The notes below the pieces were generated by a model. The model ran no database searches. It saw nothing but the letters and a program-made list of their open reading frames with translations, and was not told the origin of the DNA. This document shows positions 52,208-61,291 of a stretch of DNA of 64,000 nt, piece by piece. The stretch comes from Nostoc sphaeroides (GTDB lineage: Bacteria; Cyanobacteriota; Cyanobacteriia; Cyanobacteriales; Nostocaceae). The translations under genes and the position numbers were made by a program. Position 1 is the first letter of the stretch, and the number at the start of each line of letters is the position of its first letter. Where the stretch lies: assembly GCF_003443655.1 (NCBI RefSeq), contig NZ_CP031941.1:1359501-1423500 (forward strand). Reading direction: 5' to 3'.

Positions 52208-53542
52208 ATGCTCATAGACCCCCAACCAGACTTTCTCCGCCTAGTCCAAAACGACGAATATCTTCCCTCAGTCAGTATATGGACGAGGTTGGGAGGAATA
52301 TTTTTAATTGGAAGTGTTGGCGCTGCCTTCAGCCTTGCCAGTGTATTTCAATACAACGTAATAGTAAAAGCTGATGCTACCGTCCGCCCAACCGGAGAAA
52401 TCCGGTTAGTGCAAGCAGCATCTGAGGGAACGGTGACAAGTATCAAAGTAAAAGAAAATCAAGTTGTGAAAAAGGGAGATACGATCGCCTTCATCGACAA
52501 CTCGCAATTGCAAACTAAAAAAAGCCAACTACTCGGAACTATCGAACAAAATCAGTTACAACGAGCGCAAATTGATGCACAACTAAAAGCGTTAGAAAAT
52601 CAAATGGCTGCTGAATCTAATGCAATGAGGCAGGCAATCACATCTGCCAAAGCAGACTTGAGTCGAAACAAAAGAGATTATCAAGATAGACAAATCACCA
52701 GTCTGGCACAAGTACAAGAAATAGAAGCTGGTGTTGAATTAGCTAAAGAGGAACTGAAGCGATATCAGCAGCTGGGAAATACGGGGGCGATCGCTGCTCT
52801 CCAAATTAAAGAAAAAGAACAAGCTTTTAAAGCTGCTACTGCTAGACTCGATAACGCTAAAGCTGCACTCAATCCCAGTAATGCTAATGTAGCGATCGCA
52901 CAAGAACGTATTTCTCAAGAACTGACAAAGGGTGAGTCTACTATTGCTCAATTAAATAAAGAGAAAGAAGAACTCATCAGGCGTCAAGTTGAAATCCAAA
53001 ATCAAATTAGCAGCGCTCAACAAGAACTTAAACAAGTTTTTATGGAACTGCAAAAAACTGTAATTCGTACCTCTGAGAGCGGTACAATTCTCCAACTAGT
53101 ATTAAGAAATACTGGGCAAGTTGTCCGTGTTGGAGATGCGATCGCTCAAATTGCTCCCAACAATGCCCCTTTTGTAATCAAAGCCCGTGTTCCCTCTTCA
53201 GATATTAGTAAAGTGCAGATGTGTAAAGTCGCACAAGTAGCAAAATGTTTAGAAGGGCAAGTACAAATGCGGGTTTCTGCTTATCCTTACCCAGATTATG
53301 GCATCCTCAAAGGTGCTGTCAGAGGCATTAGTGCCGATGCCATTACATCTCAGGGTAACGGTAACATTCCAACTGCGCCTTACTATGAGGTGACAATTCA
53401 GCCAGAGAAACTTTATTTAAAAAAGAGCGATAAATCATATCCTCTTAAAGCAGGGATGGAAGTTACAGCTGAAATCATTTCCAAAAAAGAAACCCTACTG
53501 ACATTTATTCTGAGAAAAGCAAGACTGCTAACGGATGTGTAG
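52208..53542 (+). CDS. HlyD family secretion adaptor
   Basis: 444 residues. A short cytoplasmic N-terminus, one membrane helix (about 28-50, LGGIFLIGSVGAAFSLASVF), a biotinyl-lipoyl half-motif (GEIRLVQAASEGTVTSIKVK...GDTIAFID), a long coiled-coil hairpin (about 100-290), the second lipoyl half (TVIRTSESGTILQLV) and a beta-barrel (VIKARVPSSDI, GMEVTAEIISK). It is the periplasmic adaptor linking the C39 ABC exporter to an outer-membrane TolC-type pore, so core peptides leave the cell in one step. Divergent from the exporter and precursor genes. No tolC homologue is nearby. Confidence 0.92.
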   Translation: MLIDPQPDFLRLVQNDEYLPSVSIWTRLGGIFLIGSVGAAFSLASVFQYNVIVKADATVRPTGEIRLVQAASEGTVTSIKVKENQVVKKGDTIAFIDNSQLQTKKSQLLGTIEQNQLQRAQIDAQLKALENQMAAESNAMRQAITSAKADLSRNKRDYQDRQITSLAQVQEIEAGVELAKEELKRYQQLGNTGAIAALQIKEKEQAFKAATARLDNAKAALNPSNANVAIAQERISQELTKGESTIAQLNKEKEELIRRQVEIQNQISSAQQELKQVFMELQKTVIRTSESGTILQLVLRNTGQVVRVGDAIAQIAPNNAPFVIKARVPSSDISKVQMCKVAQVAKCLEGQVQMRVSAYPYPDYGILKGAVRGISADAITSQGNGNIPTAPYYEVTIQPEKLYLKKSDKSYPLKAGMEVTAEIISKKETLLTFILRKARLLTDV

Positions 53543-53669
53543 ATTCCTTCCTGTATTCCATCGCCATTGAGAACGACTATAATAATTCAAAATTTACACA
53601 TTGTTCGCGTGGTCACTGAGCTTTGCCGAAGTGCAGCGTTTCGTAGAGAAGAGAGTTACATCAGGGAAT

Positions 53670-54350
53670 TTAAACCCCGACTGTAACTTTCTTTTTGCAG
53701 AGTAACTGAGCAAAATCGGAGCCATCGAAACTTCGAGTTAATAATTTTTTAATATTATATTGTTCAGCAAAATTAACAACCATCAAGGCTGTAAAAAGTT
53801 CAAAAATTTGGCGTTGCTGATTCCATGTATGAAAATGATTTTGCATAATACCAAAATCCTTGTAGAGACGAATAAAAACTACGTCTCTACATCCAGATTC
53901 ATACTTCAATTCAGCAACGCCAAAAATTTTATCAACGAAGGCAGGAGACAGAGGGCAGCTTTCCTCCTGTTTTCCTCGATAAAGGGGATTTACTTGAAAA
54001 CTTCGCCTATATAGTTCATAAATTATTTGTCTAGAAATAAATTTTAAAGAGTCGGTGAAATCTAAAAATAAGTTAAAAGCGAAGAATTCTAAATCTTTTA
54101 AAAACCATATCCAATGATTCTCTTCTTCACGGATTTGTTTGTTAACAATATATTGAATTGGGTTAACTGTGGCTTCTTTTAACCAAAGAAATTTGTTGAA
54201 ATCTCCAGATCCCATTACAAAAAGTGCAAACCAAAAACCAAAAGATAATCTTTGTATAAAAGCATTGCTTTTATTTACTATCAACTCAAAAAAGGGTAAT
54301 TGAGCAAATTTGGCTGATTCTTTTTCAATTAATGCAAACACTTTTTTCAT
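53670..54350 (-). CDS. Unknown helical protein
   Basis: 226 residues, mostly helical, rich in Phe, Trp and His (for example EEENHWIWFLKDLEFFAFNL, NHFHTWNQQRQIFELFTALM). The His/Glu-rich helices recall heme-oxygenase-like or iron-binding helical bundles, but no signature is decisive. No signal peptide, no clear membrane helix. It lies 3' of the hlyD gene on the other strand; a link to peptide export is only positional. In its middle (codons for CRDVVFIRLY) sits a palindromic repeat at 53861-53891. Confidence 0.55.
   Translation of the reverse strand: MKKVFALIEKESAKFAQLPFFELIVNKSNAFIQRLSFGFWFALFVMGSGDFNKFLWLKEATVNPIQYIVNKQIREEENHWIWFLKDLEFFAFNLFLDFTDSLKFISRQIIYELYRRSFQVNPLYRGKQEESCPLSPAFVDKIFGVAELKYESGCRDVVFIRLYKDFGIMQNHFHTWNQQRQIFELFTALMVVNFAEQYNIKKLLTRSFDGSDFAQLLCKKKVTVGV
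53861..53891. repeat. Palindrome TGTAGAGACG within a coding sequence
   Basis: Arms TGTAGAGACG / CGTCTCTACA around 11 bp. Related to the AGAGACGCGAAATTTCGCGT-type palindromes at 33121 and 46884. It keeps the frame of the unknown protein open. Confidence 0.75.
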
Positions 54351-54611
54351 GTTGAACTTTCACCTACAATCATTAGTTGTTTACTATTGAAGTTCGTCAA
54401 GCTAGTGCCTGTTTACTTTACGTTGGGCGCACAAGTTTTATGCAGAGCTAGCCAATTATTTAAGAAAGTTCATAAAAAAATCCTGCCTGATAAGTGCATA
54501 GTGTAGTGTCTGTTGACTTATCAGTTCCCGCTTATGGTTTTATGCAGAGTCAGCCAATTATTTACAAAACTTCACAAACTGCATTACAGTCAGCGTTTTA
54601 CGCTTATGCTT

Positions 54612-54800
54612 GGTCAGCCCCAACTCTTGGAGACGCTGTGTTTCGACTTCGCTCAACATACAGCAGATTGCAAGTTGGTGAGGTACAGATAATTGTAAGG
54701 GCATGGCAGTGCCATGCCCCTACCTCCATACCTCATTTACCTGAAATACGCTGTAAATTCGCGTTTGGGGAAGTCACGCATTCACTCGTTCAACGAAGAG
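54612..54800. repeat. Dispersed repeat with nested insertion
   Basis: Shares GTCAGCCCCAACTCTTGGAG to CTCAACATA and AATTCGCGTTTGGGGAAGTC with 8273-8376, but has about 95 extra bases between them. The insert is itself a long imperfect hairpin centred on GGGCATGGCAGTGCCATGCCC. Confidence 0.75.
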
Positions 54801-54906
54801 GCAGGGGGCTTTTTAGCTGGGGGAAATGACCCCAACCAAGAGCCGTGAAGCAAAGCGGAACATGTTCTTACGTGCCCCACTTCTTAAAAGTGGCTCTCGT
54901 TCAGGT

Positions 54907-55000
54907 TGACAATTCAGGTCATCTGGAAAACCTCACTTCTATTTCTCTCTTCCTTTTCTCTCTTCCTTTAAGGAGAGAGACTTTGAATTTCCCCCTTCCC
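54907..55000. repeat. Direct repeat pair, copy 1
   Basis: GACAATTCAGGTCATCTGGA, then AAACCTCACTTCTATTTCTC and TTTAAGGAGAGAGACTTTGA; the same segments occur at 56813-56897. The two copies flank cysE and the secreted-protein gene. Confidence 0.8.
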
Positions 55001-55220
55001 GCATCGGGAAGGGGTGCAATAACTATGGGAATCATAAGCTAATGAGCATTTAAGTTCGATAAAACCAGGGCTGGAGCCGCTTACTACAAGCGAATCAGTT
55101 TGGAAAAATGAATGACGATTAGCTTAACTAATTACCCGGACATAATATTAGGAGTCACGAGTTAGAAAGTACAAGGATAATTTTTATTCCTCACTCCTCA
55201 CTCTTAACTCCTAACTTGAT

Positions 55221-55986
55221 TTAAATACCCGCACCATCTAGAAACTGCTGTATTGACTTATCTTTAAGGCTACACACAGGAGCATTTTGTGAAAAATCAG
55301 CTTGGTTAGAAGCTACACAACCTACCAATACAGGAGTTTTTTCAGAAGAGTTGGTGCGTTGAAGAGTTTGTATTTGTTCTTCGAGCGCCTCAATCCGGTC
55401 TACTAAAGCACGAATTACTTCGGCTTCTGAATCTGGTAAGTTATTGTGTTCAAGAGGTGCAACTCGGACTCCAGAACGATATATAATACGCCCAGGCACC
55501 CCCACTACTGTACAGTCAGAAGGGACATCCCTGAGAACAACAGACCCAGCGCCAATACGGACATTATTGCCAACTTGGATATTGCCCAGAACCTTCGCTC
55601 CAGCCCCAACTACGACATTTTCCCCCACAGTGGGATGGCGCTTGCCACATTCTTTACCAGTACCTCCAAGGGTGACACCTTGATAAATTAGGGCATAGTC
55701 TCCCACGATTCGCAGTTTCACCAATTACTACACCCATCCCGTGGTCAATAAACACACTTTTTCCAATTGCTGCACCAGGGTGGATTTCAATTCCAGTCAA
55801 AAACCGAGCCAAGTGAGAAATCAGGCGGGGAATAAAGGGAAGACCAACACTATACAACCAGTGAGCTAGCCTATGGAATATCAGGGCTTGCAAACCAGGG
55901 TAACAAAATAAAACTTCCAACCAGTTACGGGCAGCTGGGTCACGTTCAAATATGATACGAAAGTCAGCACGCAGTATAGATAGCAC
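55221..55986 (-). pseudogene. cysE: Serine O-acetyltransferase with one-base frameshift
   Basis: Acetylates serine with acetyl-CoA, the first step of cysteine synthesis. The first part ([20 protein letters not shown] ... [20 protein letters not shown] to VIGETA) and the second ([40 protein letters not shown]) form a complete left-handed beta-helix acetyltransferase of about 254 residues if one base is removed. At about 55709 the minus strand reads GCGAATCGTG where GCGATCGTG is expected, an extra A inside a CGATCG site. The C-terminal tail after position 170 is a cyanobacterial extension. A real mutation would cost this cysE copy; a read error is equally possible. Confidence 0.9.
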
Positions 55987-56059
55987 CAGATAGCACCCTC
56001 GGAAAGCACAACAAGCTACTCTCCCATATTATCCTCTCAGGCGTTATACCTAAAAATTG

Positions 56060-56175
56060 GGGATTGGGGATTGGGGATTTGTCATTTGTCCGTCACTCCC
56101 TCATCTCCCTCATCCTCCCCTGCTCCCCCTGCTCCCCCTGCTCCCCCTGCTCCCCCTGCTCCCTCATCCCCCACT
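56060..56175. repeat. Heptamer and CCCCCTGCT repeat arrays
   Basis: ATTGGGG units (56059-56079), then CTCCCTCAT and CTGCTCCCC units up to about 56175, upstream of cysE and downstream of the secreted protein gene. Confidence 0.8.
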
Positions 56176-56182
56176 CCCCACT

Positions 56183-56674
56183 TTACTGCTGCTCTACTTT
56201 CAAAGTGTAATCGTGCTTAACCCCAGGATTAAATGTACCTACCCAAATCCGATAAGTGCCACTTTTCCAGTTGCGATCGCTAACGCTAGCATCTTTACTT
56301 TTGCCAGTGTCATCGCCGCAACGAATCGTATTTTGGTCTGGCCCTTGAATTAGCAAAGTGGTATCGTTGCCGTTGCTATCGACTTGTATTGTCATCTGGG
56401 GAAAGTCCTTTTCCAAAACCATAATATGATCTGGATTGGGATCGGCAAAACCAATACATGCTTTTTGATCGCGATCGCGGTTACTTTTGGCAGACAATGA
56501 GTAAGAACCACCTGTAAACCCCTGCACTGTTACTGGTACTGCATTAGAGTTTGTTGGCAAGGTAATAGTACCAAAATTCGCTGTCTCTGCGATTACAGGC
56601 GTAGCTGTGATGGCGGCAATTATAGCCAACAACCAGCCGCCGCTAAAGTTAAGTCGGGGGCGACAGTATTTCAT
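56183..56674 (-). CDS. Secreted hypothetical protein
   Basis: 163 residues. Signal peptide (residues 1-29, GWLLAIIAAITATPVIAETA), then a beta-rich domain with two cysteines (KACIGFAD and TIRCGDD, probably a disulfide) and a C-terminal strand set (SGTYRIWVGTFNPGVKHDYT) resembling pre-peptidase C-terminal or lectin-like beta-sandwich domains. Periplasmic or extracellular. Function unknown. Followed by the CCCCCTGCT repeat array. Confidence 0.75.
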   Translation of the reverse strand: MKYCRPRLNFSGGWLLAIIAAITATPVIAETANFGTITLPTNSNAVPVTVQGFTGGSYSLSAKSNRDRDQKACIGFADPNPDHIMVLEKDFPQMTIQVDSNGNDTTLLIQGPDQNTIRCGDDTGKSKDASVSDRNWKSGTYRIWVGTFNPGVKHDYTLKVEQQ

Positions 56675-56987
56675 AGTAGCCCTCCAACAGGCTGTTAGAT
56701 TAGTAATGATATATACATATTCTAATGAAAAAAATCCAGTGAAATTTCAGTTGGTTGTGCCACATTCAAATGTGCCACAATGAAAGATTTTTCAAGCAAG
56801 TAGATAATGCTCTGACAATTCAGCGGCATCTGGAAAACCTCACTTCTATTTCTCTCTTCCTTTAAGGAGAGAGACTTTGAATTTTCCCCTTTCCCGCTAC
56901 GTGTTGGGGGTTAGGTTTTTGGTAGACTTTTCCACATAACGTGAAAAGTCAGGATAATTGCTAGGCTGTTTCTTGATTAAACAGCAG
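56675..56987. other. Intergenic with direct repeat copy 2
   Basis: 313 bp with the GACAATTCAG...GAGAGACTTT repeat (56813-56897). A CTGTTTCTTGATTAAACAG hairpin at about 56966 may end the Hsp70 operon. No ORF. Confidence 0.55.
56813..56897. repeat. Direct repeat pair, copy 2
   Basis: Same segments as 54907-55000, same orientation, about 1.9 kb apart. Confidence 0.8.
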
Positions 56988-57467
56988 CTACAATTCTCCA
57001 ACTTCTAATTTGGATGTGATTACCTCTGTTGGACGCAGGGTCTTTTCTCCCAAAGAAAACCCTCGACGGACTATTTTAGTAATTGTTTGGTCTGCCACAT
57101 CATTTCTGACTTCACGATCAACAACACGGCATAAATTAAAATCTGGCTGTGTACTTTGCAGTTCTATAGGTAAGACTTGGCGCTTTTTTAGTACACTGAG
57201 AAACTTACGATTAACCGCTCCTACAGACTGAGGTAAACGCTGGATAAATTCTGGGTTGGGATCGGCGTTGTTTTTCAGGTAGTCCAATAAGGCTTCTAGT
57301 GCATCACCAATTTCTAGCACTTCTAAGAATAAATCTTCTGTATCTGCTGCGGTTTTGGTTTGCTGTTCTCGCAAGGACTGTTGTAGTAAAACTTTGTCCT
57401 TTTTGAGGTTGTTAATTTCTTGTGTGGTCAAGTCTAGCTGTTCTTGACTGATAATAAAATTAGACAT
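56988..57467 (-). CDS. GrpE-like nucleotide exchange factor
   Basis: 159 residues. A long coiled coil (residues 5-45) followed by a GrpE-type four-helix/beta domain: FLEVLEIGDALEALLDYLKN, LPQSVGAVNRKFLSVLKKRQ, then TITKIVRRGFSLGEKTLRPT and EVITSKLEVGEL, the last two matching the conserved GrpE end (RKGYLLGDRVLRPA-x-V-x-V). It would release ADP from the operon's Hsp70. It is divergent from housekeeping GrpE and lacks a long N-terminal tail. It overlaps the J-like gene by eight bases. Last gene of the operon. Confidence 0.82.
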   Translation of the reverse strand: MSNFIISQEQLDLTTQEINNLKKDKVLLQQSLREQQTKTAADTEDLFLEVLEIGDALEALLDYLKNNADPNPEFIQRLPQSVGAVNRKFLSVLKKRQVLPIELQSTQPDFNLCRVVDREVRNDVADQTITKIVRRGFSLGEKTLRPTEVITSKLEVGEL

Positions 57468-58074
57468 GAGAAACCTCTTTTGATAACATCGCTAAAGTTT
57501 TAGTTGCCCAAGTTTGTACTTGGGGATGGGTATGGTTACTCAAAAGCTGACAAAGCGCGATCGCTCTTTCTAACTGTCCAACTATTTTATACACTTTAAT
57601 CAGGCACATTTGGGCTTGAATATAATCTTTACTATTCCGGTTTGTACAGCCTTGGCAGTAGCCTTCGAGGTATTTTATCGCTTTGGGGTAGCGTTCCTCT
57701 TTACAAGCTATAATGCCCTTGGTGAATAACTCTGATAGGGTCATTGGTAAAGGCGATCGCTCTAGGCGCTCTTCTTGGGCAGATTGAGCGATCGCTTGCT
57801 CTAATCCATCAAATTCTGGTAATAATACTAGTCTAGGTGCTGGCTGAAGCAAAGCCGATAAATCACTATATTTGAAGTGCTTAATAGTGGGCAGTATGGG
57901 ACGCAAATAATCGGCTATGATGCGTTCTTCTGGTTTTAGTAAGCTTTTTTGAGCTTTAGCAATGATATCCACAGGATGTTTTTTTTGCTTCATTGCCACT
58001 GCTACAGCTTTTGCAATTTCAGCTTTGGATGCTGCTGGGGATACACCCAGAATGTCATAAGGATTATATTCCAT
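57460..58074 (-). CDS. J-domain-like protein without HPD
   Basis: 204 residues. Residues 1-65 resemble a J-domain (NPYDILGVSPAASKAEIAKA and a second helix), but the signature HPD is replaced by HPV (KKHPVDI). After it come helical repeats (about 110-200, CKEERYPKAIKYLEGYCQGC, LIKVYKIVGQLERAIALC) like TPR. The HPD motif is normally needed to stimulate Hsp70 ATPase, so this protein may bind rather than activate. Start ATG lies 13 bases after the large repeat protein's stop. Confidence 0.8.
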   Translation of the reverse strand: MEYNPYDILGVSPAASKAEIAKAVAVAMKQKKHPVDIIAKAQKSLLKPEERIIADYLRPILPTIKHFKYSDLSALLQPAPRLVLLPEFDGLEQAIAQSAQEERLERSPLPMTLSELFTKGIIACKEERYPKAIKYLEGYCQGCTNRNSKDYIQAQMCLIKVYKIVGQLERAIALCQLLSNHTHPQVQTWATKTLAMLSKEVSHV

Positions 58075-58087
58075 TAGATACCTTGAA

Positions 58088-60814
58088 TTAACGAATTTTC
58101 AGGCTATGGTACATTTCTTGAAAAGCAGGTTCGTCTGGACAAAGTTCATAAGCCCAGCTACCTAATTGCTGAACTAAATCAAAAGATAAATCGCGGTTTT
58201 GGATACCTTTAAGTAATGTCTTAATAAAAAAGTCAGCGACATAGTAACGAATAGATTCATGTTCTGAGTATTTGGCACGATGAACGGCTTCATCAAAGCG
58301 ATCGCATTTCATCAGATTTTGAATATCCTTTAGTTCTTGGCTAAACCTGTAAATTTCTTGGACATTTGGATCATCTGGACAAAGTTCATAAGCCCAATAG
58401 CCTAATTGATAAATATCTTCAAATCCTAAATCACGATTTTTGAAACCCTTAATTAATATTTCTATGCAAATGTCTGACACAATATTACGTAGACGTTGAT
58501 GCTGGGATTCTTTAGCATGTTGAACAGCTTCTTCAAATTTATTATTTTTTAATAGATTATCAATTAATTCTAATTCTTGGTTAAACTCAATTCTCTCAAT
58601 TAGGTCAATTACAATAGGATTTTGATTGTCAATTTCTTTAAGTTTTTGTAGTTCTCTCAGGGCTGTTGCTGATGAAATTTGTTCATTAGCAATTTGTTCG
58701 CGTATTTGTTCCGCCTTATACTCAGCTAGATAACTTCTAGCATCTCGACTTTCTAAAAGGTTATACCAAAACTGGGCAAACTCTAAATGCTCTTGAAAGT
58801 TTGATAGAACTTGACGTTGCAATCCGCAAAGTCTGTCTATTTCTTGTTGCCAATCTTTATTAGCTTTAATTTCTGGCTTTGCTTGCTTGAGAGGAATAAT
58901 TGCCTCTCGCCATTTTTGTTGCTGTAGCTGATAGTAACCTTCATGATAAGCGACAAATTTCTGAGCAAATGCTGCAATATCAGATTTATCTGTAGTTGAG
59001 GGTTTAAGTTGAATTGCTCTTTGATAATCTCCTTCTAAACAAGCAGCCACAGCCAATCCCCAATTTGTATAAAGGGAACTTAAGATTTTTTGGTTAGCAT
59101 GTATTTTATTCTCGAAAATACTTTGCCATTGAGGAAGGTAATATTGATAACAAATAGGTGTGATAAATACATCTTTTATTTTCATTCCCCACTTTGGCGG
59201 CTCACCCATGAGATTTAGAGATACTACTTCTAATCGGTAGCGATCGCGCAGATACAAATACTCAATAATATTTGTATCTTTCATGTCTATTGCGGTTTTT
59301 ATTCGACGTTTTAATTCTAAAGAGACGGCGGCAAATTCTACAGGTTTATTTTCTAGCCAAGGCACATCTTGAAGGCTAGGATCTTCACTTATATTTGCTA
59401 AAGCTGTTGATAAAGAAAATATTAAATTTAACAGATTTATCGGAGAAGTTTGAGCAAGATAATAATTTGCTACTGCCAAATTATGTAATGTAGTAATATT
59501 CGGCTGTGAAATCCAAGCTTCTTCAGTTTGATCGGCAATAATTTTCCATTCCTTATCTTTCCATAGTTCTGCTTCTAAACGTGGCTGAATATGCTCATTT
59601 AGATTTTCTTCTACTAAAGTATCGGAACCAAATTTTTGGAGAAATTGGGTACTCTCTGCTTTAGCCTTCTCCCAATTTTCAGCCGCTACCAACTGCTCAA
59701 TATTCTGTAGTTTTAGCAGGCGTTGACGTTGGGAAAGATTTTTGAGAATCTCTCGTTGCTTGGCAATGTTAGCAGTAGATAACCTTTGCCATTCTTTATA
59801 AGCTACCTGTAAATCTTCTTGTTGGGCGTAGGCAAATCCCCGCAAATAAGCAGCTTGTTCTCCAGGTATAGCTTCTAGGTAAGTTAGTGCGATCGCCCAT
59901 GCTTGAGTTTTAATTGCCACAAGTGCTAACCGGATTTGGCAGGATGTAGAGTTAGGCAAGAGCAATTTAGCATTTTTATAAAAAGATGCAGCCGCCTTAA
60001 AATCACCCGCTTTTTCTGCTGCTAGTCCTTGGCGAAACTTTTCTCTTCCTTTAAGTGTTTGTTGTAGTTTTTGGAGTAAATCAATTCCGTCAGAGCGAGA
60101 AAAGTTAGTCAGAGCATTTTTTAAAAGTGCGATCGCTCCCTGTAATCTTCCTTCACTTTCAGCTTGTTGCACCTTTTCAAAAGCAGCATCATAAATTTCT
60201 TCTTGTTGGACTTGAGCAACACTTGCAGCGATCGCCTGTCGTAGAGACTCCGTAGAATAAAGCTTTTCAGCCTCTCGGTAAACTGCGATCGCATTTTTAT
60301 AAAACCGATTTTCTGCCTGAGACTGTGCCTTTGTCACTAAACTTAAGAACTGCTGTCGCCGTTGCAATTCTTTTTGGCACTGTTTGATTACCCGCGATAT
60401 GCGATCGTCGTGGATAATTTTGGTACAGCGTTGATAAATTGCGATCGCATTTGTAAGTGCTTGCGTTTCTAAAGGATCGCCCGTATCTTGTTTGAGAAAG
60501 GTTTTGGCATTAGCAGCTAGTTTATCTACTTGCGCCACTTGATAGCGCCACTGCTTTAGTTGCTGAGTAAGATTGTCTAACAGTTTACCCAGTAGCAATT
60601 GACAAATCAAACGCTCCCAAAAACCTGGTTTTTTAGACCAGACAGCGAGAGCTTTTTCTGCAATAATTACTGCTTCTCGCAGATGTTTTTTTTGGGCTAA
60701 TTGTAATGCTTTTTCGCTGGCTTTTTTAGTCTGTGGTGCTTGCTTCCAGGCATCAATAATACCCACTCCCAGCAAAGTTTTAGTTAAAGCGTTGAAACTA
60801 TCAAGAATGCTCAT
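58088..60814 (-). CDS. Large helical-repeat (TPR-like) protein of the Hsp70 operon
   Basis: 908 residues from the ATG at 60814, which overlaps the TGA of the upstream LysM gene (TGATG); a TTG one codon earlier is equivalent. Entirely helical with many TPR-like hairpins (EKALQLAQKKHLREAVIIAE, RFYKNAIAVYREAEKLYSTE, GDFKAAASFYKNAKLLLPNS). Near the C-terminus two segments of about 85 residues are duplicated (ENIGFEDIYQLGYWAYELCP-like and SFDLVQQLGSWAYELCPDEP). No membrane helix, no signal. Probably a client-binding or scaffold subunit for the chaperone. No named family recognised. Confidence 0.75.
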   Translation of the reverse strand: MSILDSFNALTKTLLGVGIIDAWKQAPQTKKASEKALQLAQKKHLREAVIIAEKALAVWSKKPGFWERLICQLLLGKLLDNLTQQLKQWRYQVAQVDKLAANAKTFLKQDTGDPLETQALTNAIAIYQRCTKIIHDDRISRVIKQCQKELQRRQQFLSLVTKAQSQAENRFYKNAIAVYREAEKLYSTESLRQAIAASVAQVQQEEIYDAAFEKVQQAESEGRLQGAIALLKNALTNFSRSDGIDLLQKLQQTLKGREKFRQGLAAEKAGDFKAAASFYKNAKLLLPNSTSCQIRLALVAIKTQAWAIALTYLEAIPGEQAAYLRGFAYAQQEDLQVAYKEWQRLSTANIAKQREILKNLSQRQRLLKLQNIEQLVAAENWEKAKAESTQFLQKFGSDTLVEENLNEHIQPRLEAELWKDKEWKIIADQTEEAWISQPNITTLHNLAVANYYLAQTSPINLLNLIFSLSTALANISEDPSLQDVPWLENKPVEFAAVSLELKRRIKTAIDMKDTNIIEYLYLRDRYRLEVVSLNLMGEPPKWGMKIKDVFITPICYQYYLPQWQSIFENKIHANQKILSSLYTNWGLAVAACLEGDYQRAIQLKPSTTDKSDIAAFAQKFVAYHEGYYQLQQQKWREAIIPLKQAKPEIKANKDWQQEIDRLCGLQRQVLSNFQEHLEFAQFWYNLLESRDARSYLAEYKAEQIREQIANEQISSATALRELQKLKEIDNQNPIVIDLIERIEFNQELELIDNLLKNNKFEEAVQHAKESQHQRLRNIVSDICIEILIKGFKNRDLGFEDIYQLGYWAYELCPDDPNVQEIYRFSQELKDIQNLMKCDRFDEAVHRAKYSEHESIRYYVADFFIKTLLKGIQNRDLSFDLVQQLGSWAYELCPDEPAFQEMYHSLKIR

Positions 60815-61291
60815 CAATTGCGCTCCTTGCAGTTGGGGATTTTTAACACCTCCCCTACATCTATATAGTCCTCCCGTCCTTTGAGTCGGGGATTAGCTTT
60901 AACCATTACTTGCCAAGAGGTTCCCTCACCACAAAATTGTTGAGCGATTCGCGCTGATGTGATCTCCCGATTTGACAGTATAGGTAATTGGTTTTGGGGG
61001 TTCCTTAGCTGTCACAGGGGCATGATTAACTTGATTGGGAGAAGAGACAGGTGGTAACTGTGGTTGCAGGAAGATAAAACTGCCTATTACACCCAACCCA
61101 ATCCCGATAATGAGCAGCAGTAAAGCAACTCCTAGTTGCCATTTGGTAATTTTTAATTGTCGCAGAGGGTTTTGCACCTGCGGTAATTCTTTGAGCATCC
61201 GAATTACAGAAAGATCGGTATCACAGTTAGGACAAGTGTCACCTTCAATTTCTTGGTAATCACACACAGGACAGTTCAGCTTAATCTTCAT
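60814..61291 (-). pseudogene. Zinc-ribbon, membrane helix and LysM protein, one-base frameshift
   Basis: Starts at 61291 within the dnaK-like stop (ATGA). Layout: zinc ribbon (CPVCDYQEIEGDTCPNCD), cytoplasmic linker, one membrane helix (about 53-75), Pro-rich linker, and a LysM beginning YTVKSGDHISA. As printed the frame then ends early, but removing one base at 60948-60949 gives IAQQFCGEGTSWQVMVKANP, RLKGREDYIDVGEVLKIP and a stop overlapping the next start, a complete LysM and about 158 residues. The extra base is again in a CGATCG site (GCGAATCGCT for GCGATCGCT). LysM binds peptidoglycan, so the chaperone operon contains a trans-envelope protein. Confidence 0.88.

Larger units (their letters stand above)
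54351..55220. other. Intergenic region of dispersed repeats
   Basis: 870 bp. Contains an imperfect direct duplication (TTTTATGCAGAGCTAGCCAA near 54436 and TTTTATGCAGAGTCAGCCAA near 54538), the repeat shared with 8273-8376, and a GACAATTCAG...GAGAGACTTT unit shared with 56813-56897. Short frames here are repeat-derived and not called. Confidence 0.65.

Noticed and set aside
53670..54350. Heme-oxygenase-like maturation enzyme for the precursor peptides
   Set aside because: His/Glu-rich helices are suggestive, but no signature supports it and the cores show no obvious modification site.
54494..54829. 111-codon rightward ORF
   Set aside because: Lies entirely in dispersed repeats and hairpins; no protein-like conservation expected.
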